Part shown: piece by piece, positions 32,553 to 42,209 of the stretch
Numbering within the stretch: position 1 is the stretch's first letter
How the letters are laid out: each line of letters starts with the position of its first letter
From: Fragilariopsis cylindrus CCMP1102
Taxonomy: Eukaryota; Bacillariophyta; Bacillariophyceae; Bacillariales; Bacillariaceae
Length of the DNA stretch: 64,000 nt
NCBI GenBank assembly: GCA_900095095.1
Contig: FMBT01000321.1
Coordinates: 62,001 to 126,000 of the forward strand
Direction of reading: 5' to 3'
Position numbers and translations under genes: made by a program
Notes under the pieces: generated by a model
Told to the model about the DNA's origin: nothing
Database searches by the model: none
The model's input: the letters and a program-made list of their open reading frames with translations, nothing else

Positions 32553-34379
32553 ACATAAAAGAGGACAACAAAGTTATTAGTAAATAAAACTGAAGTAGAA
32601 GAAGAAGAAGAAGAAGAAGAAGAAGAAGAAAAGCAATAGAGGATGGATTACGAAACAAAAGAAGAGGAAGAAGAACGTGTATCCCCCTTTGTGTTCTTGT
32701 TTAGTGACGACGGCGTCACGAACACAAAACAACGTATAGTACCTGCAAGCAAGGTACGCAGAAAGGAAAGCATATAATATATTCACAACGTTTACCAAAT
32801 ACATAAAGGTGGGGATCAAAAATAAAGAAAAGAAACAAACATACATACAAACAAACAACGATTATTCAGTTTATATATTTTTATAAATGTACTCGTCCTG
32901 CCTGCCTGTCCCTAGTTTTGAGAATCAATCATTCGAGGATTCGATTCATTCAGTAAGATAATACATAGCATACATATTCCACAGACATATTCTAGCCTTA
33001 CATTATTTAGTAAAAGAAGAATATGATAAAATTAGAAAATCAATTATTGATATTAACTCTACTTGTAGAGCAACGCACAGTGTAGCTAGCTAGCTAGCTA
33101 GAATAACGTATACGTGTCCTCATTTTGCTTTAGGTTGCTTCATTCACGATAATAGATGAAACCAGTCAGGCAGCACTGTACTGTACACCTAGAAGTTCTT
33201 TCTATCTTTCTACTTGTATCACTACTGGTATATCAACGCATATATGAATACCAATAAGAGAAAGGATTTCAGTACATCACTACTCAAATTATGTCCTACA
33301 GTAATATTTGTTTTCTACCTATTCATAATTGACTATTTTTCCAGTAATTATTTCTATTTTGCTGCATCTTCAATAGTGATCTTGGTATGCATGCCTGCTC
33401 CAGACCACGCACTTGTATCTACATTCAGAATGGTATGGTATGATACCTCCTTCATTGTATATCTTCCAGCCAATAAATGGAAGTTGTTGAGCTACCATCA
33501 TCCCAGAAATACCAAACAAACACAAAACATTAGAATCTGCTCTAACTAGCGGTGCTGATGACATCTTGGTTATGAACAACTACAACTATGATTTCCTTCA
33601 TGAAGAAGGACAAGGATTTTTCCTCCAGGAAGCTAGCCTTTTATAGAAGAATCCTGATAGTTTGTTGGTTCCTGCTGTTATATTGCACCAGGTACACAGT
33701 TTACTTTCCCCCTTGATGTTGAGAACCCCAGCACTCCTGACGTACTGGTATCCTCCTCCTATAGCCTCCTTCCTCGTACCGTTACAGTCGGCACCACCAA
33801 CTGACACAAGAACACTAATGGTGGTCAAACATACTGTACAGCAATTGCTATTCCAACACTAGCAAAATGCAGTAGACTTTTAAACTGCACATAAATAACC
33901 TGCCAGGAACAATACAACCTCTTTACATGCAGAAGTTTATACAAACTGCACAACAAATAATTCTTGCAGCAAAAACTGCACAACAAATAATTCTCACTGC
34001 AGCAGTTCTAGTTGTTTGGTGGGTTAACAGGAAAAGAAAAGCAAGCCCTCATGCAATACTATCAGTTTTTAATGCTATTGCATACTACGTGGTTGTATGC
34101 AACAGGAAGGAGTGTGGATGTATCACCCAGTGATGTGTTATATCAGTAAATTTGTAGTCATACTACCTGTACAAATTATACATGTTGTAAGCAATCTATA
34201 TGAACTGCATGATCTGCACAAATCATTCTCACACAGCAGCAGCAGCACAGTTCTTTTTATTGCTCCATATGAGAACAGGCATGCTGAGTACATCAACAAA
34301 CAACATCATAAAACAGGCAGAAGTTTGTTTACCCAATTTGCACAACAACTTTCACAGCAGCATTTCTAGTCTCATTGTT
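32553..34379. other. gene-poor region with decayed repeat units
   Basis: It starts with an AGAAG microsatellite (32600-32630). From about 33900 it contains degenerate pieces of the satellite that follows (caaactgcacaacaaat, ctcatgcaa). No intact transposon protein was found. Confidence 0.5.
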
Positions 34380-35790
34380 CTCTGAATGTAGCCTTTACCA
34401 GCAGAAATGTACACAAACTGCACAACAAATTATTACACTATACACAGCAGCAGCTATAATTGTTGTTGCTACAGATCATTGCTTGGTTGACAGGAATAGA
34501 TAAAAAACGAGCATACCTCTCATGCAACAGGAGTGTTAGCAACACACCCATGTGAGTCAGGAGTGGATCTACCAATGATACACCACCAATAATGTTCTCA
34601 TTGTTCTTTGTTCTCGCTGAATTTCAGTTTTTACCCGCAGAAATATACGCAAACTGCACAACAAATTATCACACTAGAATTTCAGTTTTTACCCACAGAA
34701 ATGTACACAAACTGCACAACAAATTATCTCACTATATACACAGCAGCAGTTATAATTGTTGCTGCTACAGATTATTGATTGGTTGACATGAATAGGTAAA
34801 GCAAGCATACCTCTCATGCAACAGGAGTGTTAGCAACACACCCATGTGAGTCAGGAGTGGATCTACCAATGATACACCACCAATAATGTTCTCATTGTTC
34901 TTTGTTCTCGCTGAATTTCAGTTTTTACCCACAGAAATGTACACAAACTGCACAACAAACAATTATCACACTATACACAGCAGCAGCTATAATTGTTGCT
35001 GCTACAGATTATTGATTGGTTGACATGAATAGATGAAACAAGCATACCTCTCATGCAACAGGAGTGTTAGCAACACACTAATGTGAGTCAGGAGTGGATC
35101 TACCAGTGATACACCACCAATAATGTTCTCATTGTTCTTTGTTCTCTGAATTTCAGTTTTTACCAGCAGAAATGTACACAAACTGCACAACAAATTATCT
35201 CACTATATACACAGCAGCAGTTATAATTGTTGCTGCTACAGATTATTGATTGGTTGACATGAATAGGTAAAGCAAGCATACCTCTCATGCAACAGGAGTG
35301 TTAGCAACACACCCATGTGAGTCAGGAGTTGATCTACCAATGATACACCACCAATAATGTTCTCATTGTTCTTTGTTCTTGCTGAATTTCAGTTTTTACC
35401 CACAGAAATGTACACAAACTGCACAACAAACAATTATCACACTATACACAGCAGCAGCTATAATTGTTGCTGCTACAGATTATTGATTGGTTGACATGAA
35501 TAGATGAAACAAGCATACCTCTCATGCAACAGGAGTGTTAGCAACACACTAATGTGAGTCAGGAGTGGATCTACCAGTGATACACCACCAATAATGTTCT
35601 CATTGTTCTTTGTTCTCTGAATTTCAGTTTTTACCAGCAGAAATGTACACAAACTGCACAACAAATTACCACACTATACACAGCAGCAGCTATAATTGTT
35701 GCTGCTACAGATTATTGATTGGTTGACAGGAAAGATAAAACAAGCATACCTCTCATGCAACAGGAGTGTTGAATCCACAGTGATACACAA
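34380..35790. repeat. tandem satellite with a 471-bp dimeric higher-order unit
   Basis: The block gtgagtcaggagt..atctacca recurs at 34552, 34846, 35083, 35317 and 35554. The last intervals are 237, 234 and 237 bp. Alternate monomers are alike: type A has acccatgtgag and type B has actaatgtgag plus a lost ctcg. The A-to-A and B-to-B distances are both exactly 471 bp. Two B units (35002-35193 and 35473-35664) encode identical meaningless frames. A related half unit closes the array at about 35690-35770. Confidence 0.85.
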
Positions 35791-37339
35791 TTTTTGATGT
35801 TGTGATTTACGATTTACCTCAATGCAGCCTTTAGATGGGAAAGATTCTCACAGCAGCAATTTGTGCTGTGATGGAGGACTTGTTGTGCACTTATTGTAAA
35901 CTACACATAATAATGTTTCTATTAAGAGGCTAATGATAGCAATATTGGTGTGTATAATCACTGGTGATATATCAATCATCTCAAATCCCAATGCATGCTG
36001 TTTTTTTGTCTATTCAATCCCTGCCAATCAAACAAAATGAAACAAGAACAACAACAACTGACTGGGTGGGTGGAGAGCATCTTGCATGATGTAGAGGTTG
36101 TATTAAAATAGGTAAAAGATGATAACATCATTATTATATAACTGGTATATATCCACTCCTATTGCATGGGGGCATGTATGCTTGTTTTATCTATTCCTGC
36201 TGTGTGAGATTTTTCTGTGCACATTTCATGTTATTTTTCATCCAAAGCTTGCATTGAGGTGGTAAATGATTAGATCATAATTATTCTCATACCACTGGTG
36301 CGTCCACACATTCCTATTAGAGCATGTTTGTTTTCTCATTACTAAGAATTGCCTACTGCTTTGTGAGAATTTGCTGTGTGATTCTTGTGAACTTCTACCT
36401 GCAGTGTATCTGCAAATGTGTGAAATATTGAATTGAGAAGGAGAGGAAAGCAACATTGTTACTTGGTAAATCACTGGCTAGTCCATTCCTGGCTCATGAC
36501 ATTATGTTTCTCTTCAAGTCAACCGCAAACAAGATGAAACAACAGCCAACTAGGTCTGCTGCTGTGTGAGAACTTGTTGAGAGGTCTTTTCATTGACAAC
36601 AATATTGGTATATATCACTGGTGGGGCGGGTCCATTCATGCACATGCACATGCAAAAAAATTGACTAACAAGCTTTATATGAGAAAAACCGTTATGGGTT
36701 TATAGGTCACCCTTACTTTGTTGACTTGCAGAGCTGTATGTGTATATTTTTTATAAATGGCTGTAGCATTATAAAGTAGTATGCTACTGTTAAAATACTA
36801 CGAAACGTGCTGCAGCAACCCTTCTATGTGGAAGCATTGGCCTCTGTTGCTAGAGTGCTACTCTATACCCTTCTAGCTAGCATGCTAGATCTAGCTAGCT
36901 AGAGTGATGAACAATATGTTCTTATATGAGATGTGTGTATTTAGCTAGTGCTGGAAATATGTTTTATGGTTTTTGTGTGTAAAATATGGTATTATTATTT
37001 ATTAATTTTGGCAGAGGTGTATGTGGTGGTAATTATTACGGTTATGATTGATTGTGTTGTGTGTAAGTAATAGTTAGAAACATAATATACATGTATATAT
37101 GGTATTGATAACGGTGTTGTCTGTTTGGTTATGTATGTATTATTGTTCTGTTATTGGGTTGCTGCAGTTTGTTCTGTTCTGTTCTGCGCGTGTGCTGCTT
37201 GTTTGCTTGCTTGTGTCTATTGTCTTGTCATTCCTACCCCTTTCGTTGCTGTTGCTATTGTCGTTGATCAGTGCTAATGTTCTTGATATGTTAATGATAA
37301 TGATCGTCCCATCTCTTCTTATCTCATTTTCAATTTCAT
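35791..37339. other. gene-poor region with loosely repeated blocks
   Basis: Segments with 'ctggt..tat.tcca.tcct..gcatg' and 'gctgtgtgaga' recur near 35930, 36140, 36290 and 36610. They look like old copies of one repeat. CTAG-rich palindromes (gctagctag) lie at 36875-36905 and 33088-33102. No gene was seen. Confidence 0.5.
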
Positions 37340-40300
37340 TTACAACATTCGATGGTTTACATCCGATGGATCTGTTGATACATGAAAGGCTTTATCATTA
37401 CGTCGTTTCCGTCGCAACATTTCTTCCTTCGTCATACCTTGTTGTTGTGGACCACCATTATTAGCATTGTTATTGTTGTTAGTAGGAGGAGTAGTTGTCT
37501 TCATACGCACATTTTTACTACCATAAATACCCCATTGATTATTTGGTTCTTGAATTATTTCTGGTGTTTCATTTGTCCATTGGTACAATTCATTTGATAA
37601 CAAATCTAATAATTGATCCCATTCACGTAATGCCTTTGGTGATGCTTCACGCAAATCCATTTCAACTTGACAACCCTTATGCTCTAAAAAGGTACACAAT
37701 ACACTCCTCAAGAATGTAACATTAGGTGGTGTTAACCAACCATAATCCTTCAACGGTTGGTATTTTTCTAATAACAAATTTTCCATCTCTTTATCAAAGT
37801 GCGGTTTATTCCCATCCTTCAATGTTTCTTTCAAGAAATGTTCTAATTTACGATCCAATATTGGATTCGATGCTGGTGGTGGTGTTAATTCACGTGTACG
37901 GTGAAGTTTTTTACCAGCCGCAGCAGGAGGACCTGCTTGATTTTTCCGTGAAGGATTATTACGACCATTGCTCTTTTTATTACCAATTGGATCGTTACCA
38001 AATAAAGATTTGCTCTGTAATGGTTCATCACCCTTAAATGCACGCATACTACCTAATTTTTGTTGAACAGAATCAGCTTCGGCATCATCTAAAAACTCAG
38101 GATCTGAGTGCATCATGTTAGGTGAAGATGGACGACCTCCCCCATTACGACGTGAATCATCATTGAATCGATCTCGTTGTCCTCCACGTTGTTCTCCACG
38201 TTGTTGTTGTTGTTGTCGAGGTGCACTACCAGCACCACCACCACGTTGAGGTCCCATAGCAACCGGTGGTGAAACAGGATCACGACGCATCATACGTTCA
38301 TGTTGAAATTGTCGTTCATCTTCTTCAGATAACATGTCGTCGTCGTCAAAATCATCCACAGGACCGTCTTTACGACTATTCTTAGGTTTGTACATTTCTT
38401 CGCCACTTGCTTTACCTAAACGATCACGAAGCATACTGCGTCTTGGGGGTTCTTCTTCCTCCTCCTCCTCTTCAAATTCATCTTCGACATGGTCGTCTTC
38501 GAATTGAGGTTGACGTTGATGCTGCCTCGATCCGCCGTTATTGCGATCATTAACACCGTTGGGAGAAGAAGGTGGCGCACCATATGATTCAGAAGGTGAT
38601 CCTTGTTGTTGTTGTTGTTGTTGTTGTTGTTGACTAGTACGTTCCGACGCACCAAATGGTGGTGGTGGTGATCCACCACCCGGTCCTGATCGTTGTCCAT
38701 TACCCTGTGGTCCATCCGACGACGACGATGAACGACCATGATACGCATCTTCTTGATGTTGCATTTCACTTAATTGATTTAACAATTGCTCCTTACGTGA
38801 TTGTGCCTCATTTAATCGTTCCTGTAGTTGACGTTCTGTTTCTCCACCATTAACACCACCACGTTGTTGAGAGGGAGAACCAGCTTGATTTTGTTGCTGT
38901 TGATCTTTGAGTGCATCAACTAATTGTTCTCGTTGATAATCTTCAAATGCTGCCATACGTTCTATTTGATGTTTTTCAAATTCCATCATACGTGCATTCA
39001 TTGCTGCTTGTTCACCACCGTTACTATTGGCATTGGAAGGGCCACCTTGACCTTGTTGTTGTTGTTGACCTTGCATAAATTCATCACGTTCCGAATTTAA
39101 ACGATCAATTACAGAATCAATACGTCGTGATTGATTAATAGTTGCTTCCTTTTGAGTAGTTTCTAAATTTTGTGCTCTGATACTGGTCGTCTTTTCAAGT
39201 GTCAGCATTTTTTCAGACATTTCATTTCTTGAATTTGACATATCAGAAAATTTCAGTTCTTGTGTATCTTGTTTTTGTTTAAGTGAACGTTGTTCAACTA
39301 ATACTTTATCAATAGTCGTTCTCATACCACGAATATCAGAATTAATACGATTCATAAATACTTCTTGTGTTTTCTTTGAATCTTCACGGAATGATTCTAA
39401 TAATACCTTTGTACGTTGTTCGTTTTCTTGTGCAGAAGTATCAATACGTTGTTCAACCCCATCTAATCTATTTGAGAATGAACGTTGTTGTGATAATACT
39501 TGATCTAAACGACCAATAATTTCTGACGATGGCAGGCCTGCTGTTGTTGCACCACTACTTGATGGATGAGAAAGTCCACCTGTTGGTGTTGGTGGTGCTA
39601 TTCCAATTGAATTCACTTGTTGATCACGAACACCAGCAGTAGTAGAAGGTACAGTCGATCGTTGCTGTTCCGTAGCATACGCAGGCGGCGGCATAGGCAT
39701 TTGCGGTCTAAAATCAGGTCGTGGAGGTGATTGAGGCGATTCTGGTAGATTCGCAGATCGAATAGAAGCATCTTCCAATGATGCTGGACTCATATATGGT
39801 GGAAGTGGTGATGATGGATCAATTGCTGCTGCAACCGTACTTGCAATATGTGATGCACTTCCTGGAAATGGTGAACTGTCACCAGCACCTGATAAGCTAG
39901 AACGTCCTGGAAAAGGAGAACCACCTCCTCCACCTGCAGTGGATGCTGATGATGATGGTGTTGCTTTTGCTTGATCTTCACGACGACGTTGATCCATATA
40001 TGCTTCAAAGGAATTTGTTACAGGAGAATTTTGTGTCGAAACAGGTTGAGGTGGAGCAGGAGGAGTCGCCGACCTCGCAGCTGCTGTTGGAGGAGTCGAC
40101 GGTGGTCCACTTCTTGTAGCAAAACTTGAGAATGTACTTCCTACGACAGAATTATTCGAATTTCCATTTCCATTCGAATTCCCAATCCCATTCGGCGGCG
40201 TGAAAGGAGCGGGCTGCTGCTGCTGCTGCTGCTGCTGTGTCGGTGTTGTAGGAGGTGCATATGCTGCAGTTCCTCGTGATGCAAATGATTCAAAAGATGA

Positions 40301-41080
40301 TGGACCACCTGGTGCACCATTATTTCCATTATTGTTATTGTAGGTTGCTGCTGATGGTGGTGAATTATTATTACTATTATAATTATTATTATTTCCTCGA
40401 GATGCAAAATCTGCAAAGGACGACGATGGATTTCCATTATTATTCGCTGAAGCAGTAGCCGCAGGACGAGAAGGTGGTGGAGGCGGCGGTGTAGACGGTG
40501 CACCAAAATTCGATGTTGCACCACCTGTAGAAGAATACGATGTTGCACCACCTGTATTACTTGCAAAACTTGATGGCATAGTAGTAGGCTGTTGCTTTGC
40601 AAAAAAATTATTGTTGGAATTTGCACTTAATGGCGGCGATGTAGAGGATGGTGGTGTCGGTGGCGGTGGCGTGTTACTATTATTATTATTCCTTCCTTGC
40701 ATGTAGGCTTCAAAAGATGATGTAGATGAAGCAGCAGCTGATGCACCAACAACATCTCTGTTGACAGTTCCTGGTGCTGGAGGGGGAGTAGATGGACGAG
40801 AAGGACCACCACCGAATGGTGAATATTCGCCATTATTTTGTTGAGCTTTACCGTATGCCGCAAAAGGATGTCCTGCATTCGATGGAGATGATGGTGATGC
40901 TCCTTGAGCTCCCGTACGTTCCATTGTACTACTCATAAACATAGGATGACTAGGCAACAAAGAACCATACCCATACCTTATTGATGCTGCACGAGGTGGT
41001 TGTATCGAAAAGGCATCCACGTTAGGTGATGATTCTGCCATCCATAACGCAAAAACGGCGGCTGACAAAATAAGTCTCAT
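37340..41080 (-). CDS. long disordered coiled-coil protein, probably plastid-targeted
   Basis: A single exon encodes 1246 residues. The N-terminus is a signal peptide ending in VDA, then F24-SIQPPR. An aromatic at +1 followed by a basic Ser-rich stretch is the diatom ASAF-type plastid presequence. Residues 50-510 are Pro/Asn/Ser/Gln-rich and hold a recurring motif: PFAAYGK (72), SSFEAYMQGR (121), SSFADFASRG (220), SSFESFASRG (261), STFSSFATRS (315) and NSFEAYMDQRR (356). A long coiled coil follows (about 519-770). Then come poly-Gln and acidic segments, LRDRLGK (884) and a globular C-terminal region (about 1070-1190, LDRKLEHFLKETLKDG ... EWDQLLDLLSNELYQW). No known enzyme domain is seen. The plan suits a scaffold or phase-separating protein. 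It is divergent from a similar gene at 42210. Confidence 0.7.
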   Translation of the reverse strand: MRLILSAAVFALWMAESSPNVDAFSIQPPRAASIRYGYGSLLPSHPMFMSSTMERTGAQGASPSSPSNAGHPFAAYGKAQQNNGEYSPFGGGPSRPSTPPPAPGTVNRDVVGASAAASSTSSFEAYMQGRNNNNSNTPPPPTPPSSTSPPLSANSNNNFFAKQQPTTMPSSFASNTGGATSYSSTGGATSNFGAPSTPPPPPPSRPAATASANNNGNPSSSFADFASRGNNNNYNSNNNSPPSAATYNNNNGNNGAPGGPSSFESFASRGTAAYAPPTTPTQQQQQQQQPAPFTPPNGIGNSNGNGNSNNSVVGSTFSSFATRSGPPSTPPTAAARSATPPAPPQPVSTQNSPVTNSFEAYMDQRRREDQAKATPSSSASTAGGGGGSPFPGRSSLSGAGDSSPFPGSASHIASTVAAAIDPSSPLPPYMSPASLEDASIRSANLPESPQSPPRPDFRPQMPMPPPAYATEQQRSTVPSTTAGVRDQQVNSIGIAPPTPTGGLSHPSSSGATTAGLPSSEIIGRLDQVLSQQRSFSNRLDGVEQRIDTSAQENEQRTKVLLESFREDSKKTQEVFMNRINSDIRGMRTTIDKVLVEQRSLKQKQDTQELKFSDMSNSRNEMSEKMLTLEKTTSIRAQNLETTQKEATINQSRRIDSVIDRLNSERDEFMQGQQQQQGQGGPSNANSNGGEQAAMNARMMEFEKHQIERMAAFEDYQREQLVDALKDQQQQNQAGSPSQQRGGVNGGETERQLQERLNEAQSRKEQLLNQLSEMQHQEDAYHGRSSSSSDGPQGNGQRSGPGGGSPPPPFGASERTSQQQQQQQQQQGSPSESYGAPPSSPNGVNDRNNGGSRQHQRQPQFEDDHVEDEFEEEEEEEEPPRRSMLRDRLGKASGEEMYKPKNSRKDGPVDDFDDDDMLSEEDERQFQHERMMRRDPVSPPVAMGPQRGGGAGSAPRQQQQQRGEQRGGQRDRFNDDSRRNGGGRPSSPNMMHSDPEFLDDAEADSVQQKLGSMRAFKGDEPLQSKSLFGNDPIGNKKSNGRNNPSRKNQAGPPAAAGKKLHRTRELTPPPASNPILDRKLEHFLKETLKDGNKPHFDKEMENLLLEKYQPLKDYGWLTPPNVTFLRSVLCTFLEHKGCQVEMDLREASPKALREWDQLLDLLSNELYQWTNETPEIIQEPNNQWGIYGSKNVRMKTTTPPTNNNNNANNGGPQQQGMTKEEMLRRKRRNDKAFHVSTDPSDVNHRML

Positions 41081-42209
41081 GGTGAGTGTACTGTATGTAA
41101 GATTGATTCAATTCGATTCTTTTGCTTGAATACTTTTCTTCTGTCTTGCTTTTTGTAAACGAAATGAAATTGTAACACTTTCTTTTAGATTGTGTTTTGA
41201 AGTAAGTTGTGTGTCGTCTGTTGGTTGATGTTTTTGGTTTCTTTGCTTCGTTTCGTTCGCGGATAGAATAACAATATGGATTTATGTGAGGATAGAAAAT
41301 TGAAGTTCTTGTGCTACATACCTTTCTTCATTTCGCGCGCTAATATAGTGGGTGATGTCACGATGACGTAAAATTATAAATATACGTTATTTTTTAAGAG
41401 AGTATTTGTTCTGATTGGTCAACTGATGAATCTTATGAATTTATAGCGAGTTGAAGTTTTCTGTTGTGGCGATGGTGCCATGAGTTGGCGAAATTAATTT
41501 GAAAGGAAAATAACGGTGGTTCGCCGTAGTTTGCCACACCTCGCTACCTATATATTTGAAAACGAATCTAAGTAAGTACTAACTTACTGTACCCTTTTTG
41601 AATGGTATGTTGTGCTTAAGTAATTTCCATTCTTAGACTCACTCAATCGTGTGGTGTAGCGTGCAGGACTATTTAAGAGAAATAAATAGTCGGCATGTCA
41701 AATAAAAACAATGCATTAAGCTAACAAGCTGCATTACAGTAACTCACTGACGTGTGTCTCTAATTCTGACAAAGATAATATTTAAATTTTTCAAATCATA
41801 GACTCGCCAAACATCTCCAACTGGCAGACGGTGTAGAAACAACAAGTGCGTGCGTTTGTTAACTTTTAAGGAAGATCTCTTTTTCTCTCTCCTTCAAAAA
41901 ATCCTTCACATCCTTCACATCACGCTTGCTAAAATCACGCTTGACATTCCCGTTCTTCAATTAAATTTAACGTCGGATTATTACAAACTCCCCAAAGCCC
42001 TCTCTCTTATGACAACAAAGAAGACGAAAGGCACAGCAATAACAACAGCAACAACAACAACAACAACGACGATAGCAGACATTAATTAGCAAAGTTGACT
42101 ACAGTAGTCGTAAAGTACTGTTAAATTCAATAATTGCAAAACAAAAAGAAACTAGGCAGAACTTGATTGAATTAGATTCAAATCAAATCAATTCGAAATA
42201 TCAATAATA
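41081..42209. promoter_or_regulatory. shared intergenic region between two divergent genes
   Basis: The 1.13 kb separate two divergent start codons and probably hold both promoters. TGACGT occurs at 41364-41369, inside tgatgtcacgatgacgta, and at 41748-41753. TGACGT-type elements mediate CO2/cAMP control in Phaeodactylum carbonic-anhydrase promoters, but two hits in this length are compatible with chance. A tatatatt box lies at about 41550. The small frame at 41850-42089 looks like leader sequence. Confidence 0.45.

Noticed and set aside
35002-35664. Two identical 63-codon minus-strand frames
   Set aside because: They recur because the satellite dimer repeats at 471 bp. The peptide has no motif.
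34380-35790. Regular repeats resembling a CRISPR array
   Set aside because: The repeating unit is the whole 235-bp monomer without unique spacers, and the genome is eukaryotic.
41850-42089. 79-codon frame between the divergent genes
   Set aside because: It ends in a Thr run from ACA repeats and lies in the probable 5' leader of the gene at 42210.
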